Assembly (NCBI GenBank): GCA_018673255.1
Contig: JABHDC010000256.1
Location: forward strand, 23,559 to 87,558
DNA: 64,000 nt
DNA from: Gemmatimonadota bacterium
GTDB lineage: Bacteria; Latescibacterota; UBA2968; UBA8231
Reading direction: 5' to 3'
The position numbers were made by a program, and so were the translations under genes. This document shows positions 1 through 8,304 of this stretch, one piece after another (positions within the stretch are counted from its first letter, which is position 1; every line of letters starts with the position of its first letter). Under the pieces are notes generated by a model. The model did not search any database and was not told where the DNA came from. It worked only from the letters and a program-made list of their open reading frames with translations.

Positions 1-2
1 CG

Positions 3-152
3 CTCTGGACCGGTGCGCTGTCGGCAGGGAGCCATCGCATGACGTGGGATGGCCGGGATGAGGATGGCCGACACCTGAGGACGGGTGTGTACTTTGTCTC
101 GCTGGTGACCGATGACGTGAGGCGCGTCCATCGGCTTCTGCTGTTGCGGTAG
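3..152 (+). CDS. C-terminal end of a secreted protein with FlgD-like/type A sorting module (partial)
   Basis: Only the last 49 codons are present; the start lies left of the window. The frame reads LWTGALSAGSHRMTWDGRDE, then TGVYFVSLVTDD and a basic RRVHRLLLLR end. The pattern G-x-H-x-x-x-W-D-G-R-D-x-x-G-R, then G-x-Y-x-x, is the FlgD Ig-like or type A sorting fold used by FCB bacteria to secrete or anchor proteins. The same arrangement ends the large protein at 44125-49215. A rho-independent terminator follows at 235-267. What the rest of the protein does cannot be told. Confidence 0.8.
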   Translation, partial: LWTGALSAGSHRMTWDGRDEDGRHLRTGVYFVSLVTDDVRRVHRLLLLR

Positions 153-234
153 CGCGGGGCAACCCGTGCCACCAGGCACTCGACTGTACTCACCTGCCCG
201 GTTGACCCAGGCCACCGCTGCTGGATACATTTTC

Positions 235-267
235 GGGCCCGTTGCATCAACGCGACGGGCCCTTCTT
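235..267 (+). terminator. Rho-independent terminator
   Basis: An 8-bp perfect stem, GGGCCCGT (235-242) with ACGGGCCC (255-262), encloses a 12-nt loop and is followed by TTCTT. It lies 83 nt after the stop of the upstream gene and ends that transcript. Because the stem covers 242, it argues against a TTG start there for the next gene. Confidence 0.75.
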
Positions 268-280
268 ATATGAACTTCTC

Positions 281-1528
281 TTGACACCTATCTCACTCAC
301 ATCGCCAGCGACCCGCCGGGAACGGACCGGATCTCTACCGGACCGTCTGCGCAGCGGACTCAAGCCGCTGGCGGTATCCTGTCTGCTGGTTGGGGCTGGA
401 GGTGTGATCGGCTGTCACGGGCCGAGTATTCCTGCCGACACCGAATCGGTGGCTCCCGGTGTCTGGCACCACGCTGTGAATCTCATCGACGGCCCCTGGG
501 CCCTCCACGTGGTCGAGATCGATCTGCCCACGGCTCGGAAGGCTGGTATCCGGTTGCATTCGGCACGCGCGCCCTTCGACGGTCTCGGGCTGGAGAAGAC
601 GAGCATTCTGGCCGGTAATGCGCTGGCGGCGGTCAATGGCGACTTCTTCTACCACGGGGCCCCGGTGCGGTCATCCGGAATGCAGGTCCGGGCGGGAGAA
701 TTGCTGGAGGAGCCTCGGCCACGTTCGGCACTGGCCATCGGTGGCGATGGGTCCCTGCATATCGATGTGTTCGATCTCGATGCGGGACTGGTGACAGCGA
801 CAGGACGCGTGTTGCCCATCTCTCATGTGAATCGTGATCCAAGGGGGGCCTCGGATCTCACCTACTTCAATCACCACGCCCAGGCCTGGATGGACACGGT
901 CACTGCTGATGTCGGATTCGTCCTGCAGGCGCTCGGGTCGTCAGACTGGAGCGTGGCGGACACACTCCGCGCCCGGGTGATGCAGGTTCGCCGACACCGG
1001 TGGCCTCTGAAGCTGGTGCCAGGGCAGTGGTTGGTTGCCGGCGGCGCCGACTTTGCCGAAGAGGTCGTCACGCCGGGAGATACAGTCCAGCTCTTCCGGC
1101 GATTGCCCCCGGTCAAAGAGGGGCTGCGAGAGGCGATCAGCGGCGGACCCCGCATCGTGCGCAATGGCAAGGTGTCGATCGAACACGAAGCCGAGAATCT
1201 CAGTGCCTCCTTCGCCACCGATCGCCATCCGCGCACGGCGGTTGGCATCGACGACGGGGGACGAACTCTGTTTCTCGTCACCGTCGACGGACGTCAGCCC
1301 GGATACAGTGTCGGTATGAGTCTGGCGGAACTGGCCGAATTCATGTCCACGAAGCTGGCCCTGTTCACGAAGGCCCGCGTCAATGCTGCCCAGGCGCTGA
1401 ATCTGGATGGCGGCGGTTCGACGACGATGGTCGTGGGCAACCAGGTCGTCAATCGACCCTCCGATCAAACCGGCGAACGCACCGTCGCCAATGCACTGCT
1501 CGTCACCTCAACCGGTGGCGGAGACTAG
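281..1528 (+). CDS. Phosphodiester glycosidase (NAGPA-like) lipoprotein
   Basis: This is a secreted NAGPA-domain (PF09992) protein, a family that cleaves phosphodiester-linked sugars such as N-acetylglucosamine-1-phosphodiesters. Seen: a hydrophobic N-terminus with lipobox VIGC; NGDFF early in the domain; GGPRIVRNGK; HPRTAVGID; and the signature LNLDGGGSTTM near the C-terminus, followed by ERTVANALLV. The start is uncertain: no ATG is available, an upstream TTG at 242 lies inside the terminator stem, so TTG at 281 is used here, and a CTG at 347 just before the signal sequence is also possible. The next gene begins 11 nt downstream, so the two are probably co-transcribed. The family call is firm; the substrate is not known. 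Confidence 0.85.
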   Translation: MTPISLTSPATRRERTGSLPDRLRSGLKPLAVSCLLVGAGGVIGCHGPSIPADTESVAPGVWHHAVNLIDGPWALHVVEIDLPTARKAGIRLHSARAPFDGLGLEKTSILAGNALAAVNGDFFYHGAPVRSSGMQVRAGELLEEPRPRSALAIGGDGSLHIDVFDLDAGLVTATGRVLPISHVNRDPRGASDLTYFNHHAQAWMDTVTADVGFVLQALGSSDWSVADTLRARVMQVRRHRWPLKLVPGQWLVAGGADFAEEVVTPGDTVQLFRRLPPVKEGLREAISGGPRIVRNGKVSIEHEAENLSASFATDRHPRTAVGIDDGGRTLFLVTVDGRQPGYSVGMSLAELAEFMSTKLALFTKARVNAAQALNLDGGGSTTMVVGNQVVNRPSDQTGERTVANALLVTSTGGGD

Positions 1529-1539
1529 AAAGACAGAAG

Positions 1540-2601
1540 ATGCCGAAATTCGCTGCTGCTGATCTGCGCCGTCTCGGGCAGGACCTGTTCACCTGCGTCG
1601 GGGTCCCTGAGGATGAGGCCGCTCTCGTCTCCGACCACATGGTCGAGTCGGGTTTGCTGGGACACGATTCACATTCGGTTCTGCGATTTCCTCAATACAC
1701 CGAGATGGTCCGCAGTGGCAAGGTCACGCCCGGCGCCCCGCTGGAGATTCTGCGCGAACACGACAGCGTCGTGCAGGTGAATGGGAACTGGAACTACGGG
1801 CCGGTGACGGCGACGCGGGCCACGGAACTGGCCATCGAACGAGTGAAGGACCGGGCGATGAGCATCGTCACGGTTCGGGGCTGCAACCACGTGGCCCGGC
1901 TGGGTCGTTTCGTGCACATGGTGGCCCAACACGAGCATCTCATCGGCCTTATGTGCGCCAATGGGCACGGAGCCGACCTGGCGGTGGCCCCCTTCGGCGG
2001 GCGTGAACGGCGTCTGCCGACGAACCCGCTGGCCGTCGGCATCCCCACGGGCCGCGACTGGCCGATCGTGCTGGATATGACGACGAGTATGACTTCGGGT
2101 GGGGCGTTGCGGGAATACAGGAATCGGAATGAGCCGGTCCCCGACGGTAGCATCGTTGATGGTCACGGCCGTCAGACGACGGATGTGGAGGACTACTACA
2201 ACGAACCCTTCGGCGCAATGCTTCCCCTGGGTTTCCCTCTCGTGGGCCACAAGGGAACGGGACTGGCCGTCGTCATCGATATTCTGTCCGGCGCACTGTC
2301 GGGGGCAGGTTGCAGTCAGGCTGATCCCCCCGAGTCGGGCAATGCCCTGTTCCTGGCGATCCTGGATATTCGGGCGTTCCGCGAGTTGACGGATTTCCAT
2401 GACGAGGTGGATCGATTCATAGATTTTCTCAAGTCGAGTGAGCCGATGGAAGGCTTCTCTGAGGTGATGCTGCCCGGGGAAAAGTCCCACCGGATTCGGC
2501 TCGAGCGAGAGGCACACGGGATGGACGTCGACGACACGGCGTGGTCCCAGATTTCGGAACTGGCGGGAGAACTGGGGATCGATCTCCCCAAGCCGTTGTA
2601 G
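1540..2601 (+). CDS. Malate/L-lactate dehydrogenase family (Ldh_2) oxidoreductase
   Basis: The 353-residue protein matches the usual length of the Ldh_2 (YlbC/AllD/ComC) family, NAD(P)-dependent 2-hydroxyacid dehydrogenases. Seen: the N-terminal GVPEDEAALVSDHMVESGLLGHDSHSV-type segment with the GHDSH motif; NGNWNYGPVTATRA; the catalytic-His region RGCNHVARLGRF; and GHKGTGLAVVIDILSGALSG. ATG 1540 is preceded by a weak AGACAGAAG. A longer open frame upstream is only shadow of the glycosidase. It sits between a glycosidase and a Gfo/Idh/MocA enzyme, which suggests oxidation of a sugar-derived hydroxyacid; the exact substrate is inference. Confidence 0.88.
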   Translation: MPKFAAADLRRLGQDLFTCVGVPEDEAALVSDHMVESGLLGHDSHSVLRFPQYTEMVRSGKVTPGAPLEILREHDSVVQVNGNWNYGPVTATRATELAIERVKDRAMSIVTVRGCNHVARLGRFVHMVAQHEHLIGLMCANGHGADLAVAPFGGRERRLPTNPLAVGIPTGRDWPIVLDMTTSMTSGGALREYRNRNEPVPDGSIVDGHGRQTTDVEDYYNEPFGAMLPLGFPLVGHKGTGLAVVIDILSGALSGAGCSQADPPESGNALFLAILDIRAFRELTDFHDEVDRFIDFLKSSEPMEGFSEVMLPGEKSHRIRLEREAHGMDVDDTAWSQISELAGELGIDLPKPL

Positions 2602-2644
2602 ATACCAGGTACAGATTCACAACTGAGAAGAGGAAGAGAGCCAG

Positions 2645-3646
2645 ATGGCCAAGCTCAAGGTCGGAGTCGTCGGACTCGGCGGGATCGGCAACAACCACGC
2701 GCGTTGTTATACCGACAATCCGCATACCGAGATCGTCGCCGTATGTGACATCATCAAGGAGCGTGCCGACAAGGCGGCTGCCACCTACGGGGCGCAGGCG
2801 TTCTACACTGTCCGTTCCATGCTTAAGAGTGGCATCAAACTCGACGGGTGCAGCATGTGCACGGCTGGTGTCGAGAATGGGGGCGACCACTACACGCCGA
2901 CGATGGAGTTGCTGAAGGCGGGAATCCCCGTGCTGGGTGAGAAGCCGATCTCCAACGATGTGTCGAAGGCGCGTCGCATGGTGAAGCTGGCCAAAGAGAA
3001 GCGGGTCCGTTACGGCGTGAATCTCAACCATCGATTCACCCCCGCTGCACTGCGGGCCAAGCAATGGATGGAGGAAGGGCGACTCGGCGAGCTGAACATC
3101 GTGAATATGACGATGTGGATTAACAATCCGAACGAGTCTTCGCCGTGGTTCCACATTCGTGCGTTGCACCCCCATTCCCTGGACGTCATGCGCTACTTTG
3201 CCGGCGATGTAGATCGCGTGCAGGCCTTCTTCAAGAAGGGGAAGGGCCGTAAGATCTGGTCGAATGTGCAGGCCAATCTGCAGTTCACGAATGGCGTCAT
3301 CGGTCATCTCACCGGTTCCTACGATGCCGGCGGCAGCTATGGTCTGGAAACGTGTGAGTTGGTCGGGTCAGAGGGCCGTGTCGTGATCAATGAGGCGTGT
3401 GAGAAGTTGAGCTATTATCCGCGCTTCTCGAAGGAAGTCGAATCCTATGACTACCTCGGCGGCATGATGGGTTTCGGCGACACGTTCCCATCGCGGATCG
3501 GCGCCTGGGTCGAGGACCTGCGCAAGAAGACGGCACCGAGCAAGGTGGATGCGAAGGCGGAGGACGCGCTCAAAGTGCAGCTGGTGATCGAGAGCATCAT
3601 CAAGTCCTGGGAGACCGGGAGGGTGATCAAGGTTCCGCAGGCGTAG
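2645..3646 (+). CDS. Gfo/Idh/MocA family NAD(P)-dependent oxidoreductase
   Basis: The 333 residues begin with a Rossmann nucleotide-binding motif, GVVGLGGIGNNHARCY, followed by EKPISNDVSKARRM (the conserved E-K-P) and the C-terminal alpha/beta domain with HPHSLDVMRYFAG. ATG 2645 has a GAAGAGGAAGAG Shine-Dalgarno region. The family oxidises or reduces sugars, inositols and related polyols. It is 43 nt after the Ldh_2 gene on the same strand and belongs to the same putative catabolic operon. Substrate not determinable. Confidence 0.9.
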   Translation: MAKLKVGVVGLGGIGNNHARCYTDNPHTEIVAVCDIIKERADKAAATYGAQAFYTVRSMLKSGIKLDGCSMCTAGVENGGDHYTPTMELLKAGIPVLGEKPISNDVSKARRMVKLAKEKRVRYGVNLNHRFTPAALRAKQWMEEGRLGELNIVNMTMWINNPNESSPWFHIRALHPHSLDVMRYFAGDVDRVQAFFKKGKGRKIWSNVQANLQFTNGVIGHLTGSYDAGGSYGLETCELVGSEGRVVINEACEKLSYYPRFSKEVESYDYLGGMMGFGDTFPSRIGAWVEDLRKKTAPSKVDAKAEDALKVQLVIESIIKSWETGRVIKVPQA

Positions 3647-3739
3647 GGTCTTGTGCGGCTCGGGGACGACGCCTCCGAGCCACGAATCCTTCGCCTGCAC
3701 CTTGAGTGTGGGCGGCAACTGCAAAGCGGGAAGACGCAG

Positions 3740-4069
3740 ATGCTCTACACTGTGGGCAGCCGGTTGAGCTATCTGGAGACATTCCGGAAGATGGCGGGTG
3801 TCGCTGGTGGTGAACACTCTAAGAGTGAAGGGGGCCTGGTGGTACGCTCGATCGGGGAGGCTCGCAGGCTTGCTCGGGAGCGATTCTCCGGCGAAGACAT
3901 GGGCATCTTCGGGCTGCAGGCTGTTTGGGACGATGATACGCGAGCAGTTACCGGCGGCTGGTGGCACGTGATCACACGATCGGTGCCGATTCTGATGCTC
4001 TCCCCAGATGGCGAGCCGATTCAGTGGCCTCGCGGGTCAGAAGAGCCTCCAGATGTCTGTCGAGTCTGA
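3740..4069 (+). CDS. Conserved-looking small hypothetical protein
   Basis: The 109-residue protein starts MLYTVGSRLSYLETFRKMAG and continues GGLVVRSIGEARRLA, then GIFGLQAVWDDDTR. This resembles a family of short soluble proteins of unknown function in which a one-strand start, a GG-V-x-R-x-x-x-E-A segment and a G-x-x-x-x-W-x-x-D-T segment are kept; that resemblance is from memory, not a search. An in-frame extension up to 3653 is possible, but ATG 3740 after GGGAAGACGCAG fits better. It lies 93 nt after the Gfo/Idh/MocA gene. No function is proposed. Confidence 0.55.
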   Translation: MLYTVGSRLSYLETFRKMAGVAGGEHSKSEGGLVVRSIGEARRLARERFSGEDMGIFGLQAVWDDDTRAVTGGWWHVITRSVPILMLSPDGEPIQWPRGSEEPPDVCRV

Positions 4070-4107
4070 GCCTATAGTAGATGAAGAGGGCCCAGGCGAT
4101 CTGAGAT

Positions 4108-4944
4108 CTACAGGGTGATGCCCTCTGCTGCGGCAACGGAGCGGATGTGTGCTGCTGCGGCGGCGTAGGCGTCCTGGTCAGGCAGGTGCTCGAGCATGAG
4201 GGGCACGTCCGATGACAGGCGATCCAGTTCGTGCAGATAGGTTGGGTAGTCGAGGCCACCGGTGCCCGGGCAGCACTCATCCAGCTGCACGGTGAGGCTC
4301 TGGCCGAGGGTGATATCCTTCGCGTGGCAACTGACGATCTGTGGCCCCAGCTTGGTGAAACACTCGCGGATGACGGCCCCCGTATCGTAGAAGCGTGTCG
4401 GGCTGTTGATGATGTTCACCGGATCCAGATGGACGGCCATCGCTTCTCGATCGACGCGGGCAATCAACTCCAGATAACTATCGGGTGAATCCGGCAGCAT
4501 CCAGGGCATCATCTCGATGGCCCACTTCGTCTGTACGGGATTCACTGCATCGATGATCTCGCGCAATGTGTCGATGATCCGGTCGACGGTCTCGGGCAGG
4601 AGATCGCGAGGATCGGGTCCATCCCACTTGGAACCGACAGACCCCACCACATTCACACTGCACCGAGCGCCGATGGCTTCGGCCAGCCTCAGTGCGCCCT
4701 TGCACTTGTCGAGTGCTTCGGCTCGCGTCTGCGGGTCCAGACTCACGGGGCTGCTCCACGCACCGACCTCGGCGATGACGAGATCGGCATCTGCGGCTGC
4801 GGTGCGGTAGTCGGCAATCAGGGCGTCAGGGGCGCCGATGGGCAGGGGACAATAGGCGGCGCGATAGCCGCGAGCCCGGTGCGCTTCGATCCAGGCCGCA
4901 GGCGTCTGCTGTTCCGGTGCAGGTATGGGGCCACCCAGGCGCAT
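4108..4944 (-). CDS. Xylose isomerase-like TIM-barrel (sugar phosphate isomerase/epimerase family)
   Basis: The 278-residue protein has the AP-endonuclease-2/xylose-isomerase-like barrel pattern: VIAEVGAWSSP, AIGARCSVNVVGSVG, KWAIEMMPWMLPDSPDS (metal-ligand Glu), VHLDPVNIIN (His-Asp), SCHAKDI (His) and a late MLEHLP (Glu). These are the usual divalent-metal ligands of sugar isomerases/epimerases. ATG 4944. It is the third gene of a leftward transcript, 34 nt after the PduS-like gene, so it may act on the substrate of that pathway; this is inference. Confidence 0.82.
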   Translation of the reverse strand: MRLGGPIPAPEQQTPAAWIEAHRARGYRAAYCPLPIGAPDALIADYRTAAADADLVIAEVGAWSSPVSLDPQTRAEALDKCKGALRLAEAIGARCSVNVVGSVGSKWDGPDPRDLLPETVDRIIDTLREIIDAVNPVQTKWAIEMMPWMLPDSPDSYLELIARVDREAMAVHLDPVNIINSPTRFYDTGAVIRECFTKLGPQIVSCHAKDITLGQSLTVQLDECCPGTGGLDYPTYLHELDRLSSDVPLMLEHLPDQDAYAAAAAHIRSVAAAEGITL

Positions 4945-4978
4945 GTGTCAGTCCAGTGAGGGGCAGACCAGGTGAGCG

Positions 4979-6352
4979 TCAGGACGTGGCGAGGATGATC
5001 TGCTGATCATCGACGGCCTCGATCGTGCCATTCACCGGGGCGTGCAGGGGTGCCCCAAGATCGATCGCCGCCACGTCGGCGATCAGATCGCCCTGTCGCA
5101 CCGTCTGTCCGGGTATGACCTGCGGTGTTGCTGGCGCCCCCGCATGCTGCTTGAGAGGCAGCACGAGGCGTGAGGGGGGAGCGTCCAGTTCACGCAGTGG
5201 TGAGGGGATATCAAAGGGCCGCAGTCCCAGGCGCTGCACCAGTTGCTTGAGTGGCGTATGACGGGAGCCGTACATCGGATGGGCCTGCATCTTCTTGGGT
5301 GTTTCGCGCGGTCCCAGGCGTCCGCGCCCCTGGGGCAGCAGATCGGCCTTGGCCTGCTGACAGGCTTCGCGTGGGAACAGATCCTCCGGGCAGGCCAGCA
5401 AGGTGCAGAGCCCGCACTCACAACAGAGTGTGCCCCAGTGATTCCACGTGTCTTCGCCCTCAAGGTCGAATAGCAGTCCGCGCATGACCTTGTGGGGCTC
5501 AATGTCGTGGCCGAGCAAATACCGAGGGCACAACTCGGTGCAATAGGAACACTGATCGCAGGCGGATTTTCCGATACGGTGCTTGGCCGTCTCGGGTGTC
5601 TCGGCCCGTTGCACCAGATGGTGATCGCCCGGCAGGACGATGACACCCGCCGTGGTCTTGGTCACCGGCAGTGAACTGTCGCGTTGCAGCTTGCCCATCA
5701 TGACGCCACCCACGTAGTAGGCGACATCCTCACTGGTTGTGCCACCGGCCTGTTCGATGAGCCAGGCCAGATCCACACCGAGTGGGACCCAGCCGGTGAA
5801 GGGGCGGGCCACGGCGCCGGCGACGGTCACCATCTTGCGAATGACGGGGGTGCCGCGCGAGGCGGCGGCGAGATTGAAGAGACTCTCCACATTGCTGACA
5901 ACACAGCCCACATCGAGTGGCAGTCCGGCCGACGGGATCAGGCGGCCCGTGGTCTCGTAGACGAGTATGTATTCGTCACCGGTAGGGTAGAAATCGCCGA
6001 GTTCGTGCAATTCGATGCCTGTGCCAGGCAGGAGAGGGCCGAAGGCAGCAATGGCATCGGTATGTTTGGATTTGAGCCCGAGGATGCCACGGCCTGCGCC
6101 GGTCGCCGTCATGGCCAGCTGCAACCCCTCGACGATCTGGGCTGCATGGTGGGCCATCAGTTCGGCATCCTTGTGCAGCAGGGGTTCGCACTCGGCGCCA
6201 TTGGCGATGACCGTGTCCACCGATGGCGCATCGTTGCGACCTGCAAACTTGGCATAGAGCGGGAAACCGCCACCCCCGGCGCCAACCACACCAGCCTGAC
6301 GAGCCTGGGCGGTGATCTGATCAGCCGCAGCGCCTGCTGACACGGTGCTCAC
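4979..6352 (-). CDS. PduS-like flavin/iron-sulfur electron-transfer protein (RnfC/SLBB type)
   Basis: The 457 residues are close to the ~450 of PduS, the microcompartment cobalamin reductase/electron-transfer protein. Seen in order: GAGGGGFPLYAKF (residues 25-37, nucleotide/FMN-binding loop of RnfC/NuoF-like folds); NGAECEPLLH (51-60); SLBB region; a first four-Cys cluster C265, C268, C271, C275; a second cluster around C310-C321; and a C-terminal barrel-sandwich tail. The GTG start overlaps the stop of the PduT-like gene by four bases (GTGA), which signals translational coupling. Known family: moves electrons from NADH through flavin and 4Fe-4S centres. No cobalamin enzyme is present in the window. 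Confidence 0.85.
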   Translation of the reverse strand: MSTVSAGAAADQITAQARQAGVVGAGGGGFPLYAKFAGRNDAPSVDTVIANGAECEPLLHKDAELMAHHAAQIVEGLQLAMTATGAGRGILGLKSKHTDAIAAFGPLLPGTGIELHELGDFYPTGDEYILVYETTGRLIPSAGLPLDVGCVVSNVESLFNLAAASRGTPVIRKMVTVAGAVARPFTGWVPLGVDLAWLIEQAGGTTSEDVAYYVGGVMMGKLQRDSSLPVTKTTAGVIVLPGDHHLVQRAETPETAKHRIGKSACDQCSYCTELCPRYLLGHDIEPHKVMRGLLFDLEGEDTWNHWGTLCCECGLCTLLACPEDLFPREACQQAKADLLPQGRGRLGPRETPKKMQAHPMYGSRHTPLKQLVQRLGLRPFDIPSPLRELDAPPSRLVLPLKQHAGAPATPQVIPGQTVRQGDLIADVAAIDLGAPLHAPVNGTIEAVDDQQIILATS

Positions 6353-6909
6353 AGTGTTTCACCGTAGAGTTCGGCCGATGGGGCCGGAATGACCACCTTG
6401 TTCACCAACAGACCCTTGGCCTCTACGACGGCTGCTCCTGCGTCGACGGCGGCATTCACAGCCGAGACCGGGCCGCAGACCCGACAGAAGGCCTTGCCAC
6501 CCAGGGCCATGGCCAGCCGGATTTCGAGCAGTTGCACGTCGGCTGTCTTCACCGCCGTATCGGCTGCCTCGATCAGGGCGGCGACGGAGAACGACTCAAT
6601 CAGACCCAGGGCCTCGTGGTCCTGTAGTATGACAGAGCCGCCCAGCGCCGGGAACAGGGCCGGGTCGACGTTGGGGATGATACAGGAGTCGATGAGGTAT
6701 GTTCCGGCTGTCTCGGCGGCAACCTCGACTCCGGCTCGAACGTTGGCCACATCCCCGGCGACGAGAACCATGTATTTGCCTGAGCAGATCGTGCGATTCA
6801 GAAGCAATCGCAGCTCAGCGGTCTTCAACATTTGATCGGCGACCAGGTAACCGGTCGCCACGCTCGACAACTCTACGAGCCCAATCGATTTCTTCTCAGA
6901 TTCGTTCAA
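6349..6909 (-). CDS. PduT-like tandem-domain BMC shell protein
   Basis: The 186-residue protein has two BMC domains, each opening with an E-L or E-S-F element (GLVELSSVATGYLVAD; GLIESFSVAALIEAAD). The length equals that of PduT. Cys42 in NRTICSGKY aligns with the PduT cysteine that holds a 4Fe-4S cluster at the trimer pore. The start is TTG 6909 after GGAGGGCGGG. It overlaps the PduS-like gene by four bases, matching the known physical PduS-PduT partnership in electron transfer across a shell. No other shell genes are seen here, so either they lie elsewhere in the genome or the pair is used outside a classic compartment. Confidence 0.88.
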   Translation of the reverse strand: MNESEKKSIGLVELSSVATGYLVADQMLKTAELRLLLNRTICSGKYMVLVAGDVANVRAGVEVAAETAGTYLIDSCIIPNVDPALFPALGGSVILQDHEALGLIESFSVAALIEAADTAVKTADVQLLEIRLAMALGGKAFCRVCGPVSAVNAAVDAGAAVVEAKGLLVNKVVIPAPSAELYGETL

Positions 6910-7051
6910 GAGACCCGCCCTCCACGCGGGAAATGAAGAAGCTGGGCAGGATCAGCGTTTGGGGCAAATGGCGTGGGGTGCCGGCGATGGTTGCGCTGAG
7001 GGCGTGGATACCCGAAATCCATACCGAACCCTTCGACCGAGGAGCTTCACC

Positions 7052-8218
7052 ATGTCTCAGTATCGCACCGCCTTCATCGCCTGCGGCGTCATCGCCCGAG
7101 TTCACGCCAGAGGCTGGCTCGGTGTGGACGGGCAGCCGACCCAGATCTCTGCCCTGGCCGATACCCACCCGGATGCCCGACAGGAATTCGGTGATTTCTT
7201 CGGTGTCGACGAATCCAAACGTTATGATGACTACCGGCAGATGCTGGACCAGGAACGGCCGGATTTCGTCGATATCTGCTCCTGGCACCAACAGCACGCC
7301 GAAATGGTGATCGCCGCTGCCGCTCGCGGACCCAAGGCGATTCTGTGCCAGAAACCGATGGCTGTCGATCTGGGCGAGGCGGATGCCATGCTCACCGCTT
7401 GTGAGCGCAATGGCGTCAAACTCATCATCGCCTATCAGCGCCCGCACCACGCCAACTGGCTGGCGGCGCGCGATCTCATCCGTCAGGGGGTGATCGGCCG
7501 AGTCACGCAGGTCGTACTCGAGGAGGGGGGGAATATCCTCAACACGAATTCTCACAATATCCGACTCGCCCTGTTCTTGATGGATGAACCCAACGTGGAA
7601 TGGGTCATGGGCGCAGTAGAGCGCACGACAGATCAGGTCGAGCGGGGACTGCCTGCTGAGGATGCCTGTCTGGCCGTGGCCGGCTGCGCCAATGGGGCTT
7701 CCATCCTCATTCAGGGAAATCTCGTGGGTGGTCTCGGTCAGGGATGCAGAGTCATCGGTACCGAGGGGGTGATGGAACTGAGCACAGGGCGTCACCCGGA
7801 CAGTGAGGTCCCATCTGACGCACCGATGTACATGCCTGAAGGGCCTTCGGCACGCTACAACCACGAATTCGGCACGGTCCGCTACCTGAGTTCAAAGGGG
7901 ACCGGCTGGCAGCAGGTCGAGGTCCCTTGGCATGATAGCTGGGCGCACCAGTGCCAGGAGGCCATCGACTGGGTGGAAGGTCGGCAGGATCAACCCATCA
8001 GCCGGGCGGAACGGGCTCGTGCCGTGCAGGAAGTCATGATGGCCATGTTCGAATCGGCGCGGAAGCGTCAGCGCGTGTATCTGCCCCTCAAGACGAAGGT
8101 CAATCCCCTGACGCTGATGGTTGAGAATGGTGATCTGCCCATCGAGTGGCCTGGTCGTTATGAGTGTCGTGCGCGTATCGTGCGCGGCGAGGCCATGTCG
8201 TGGCACGGGGATAAGTAG
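7052..8218 (+). CDS. Gfo/Idh/MocA family oxidoreductase
   Basis: The 388-residue protein starts MSQYRTAFIACGVIARVHAR, a Rossmann start with G-x-I-x-x-x-H, then ALADTHPD, DICSWHQQHAEM, CQKPMAVDLGEAD (the K-P motif, here with Cys in place of the usual Glu), and a C-terminal domain with HNIRLALFLM. ATG 7052 has AGGAG eight bases upstream. It is divergent from the pduT-pduS operon, with 142 bp between them that probably carry both promoters. A sugar, polyol or amino-sugar substrate is likely from the family; specificity unknown. Confidence 0.85.
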   Translation: MSQYRTAFIACGVIARVHARGWLGVDGQPTQISALADTHPDARQEFGDFFGVDESKRYDDYRQMLDQERPDFVDICSWHQQHAEMVIAAAARGPKAILCQKPMAVDLGEADAMLTACERNGVKLIIAYQRPHHANWLAARDLIRQGVIGRVTQVVLEEGGNILNTNSHNIRLALFLMDEPNVEWVMGAVERTTDQVERGLPAEDACLAVAGCANGASILIQGNLVGGLGQGCRVIGTEGVMELSTGRHPDSEVPSDAPMYMPEGPSARYNHEFGTVRYLSSKGTGWQQVEVPWHDSWAHQCQEAIDWVEGRQDQPISRAERARAVQEVMMAMFESARKRQRVYLPLKTKVNPLTLMVENGDLPIEWPGRYECRARIVRGEAMSWHGDK

Positions 8219-8304
8219 ACGTGCCGGGTGATGGCCCATCGCGTCGGGTGGCACCCAATCGACCCGACGGTCACCGGGCCGTTGCGAGGGGGTGGCGACT
8301 GATC

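Noticed and set aside
242..280. TTG at 242 as the start of the phosphodiester glycosidase gene
   Set aside because: It lies within the stem of the upstream terminator (235-262) and has no ribosome site.
1000..1539. N-terminal extension of the Ldh_2 dehydrogenase
   Set aside because: The extension is Arg-rich and lies fully inside the glycosidase gene; the family start is at 1540.
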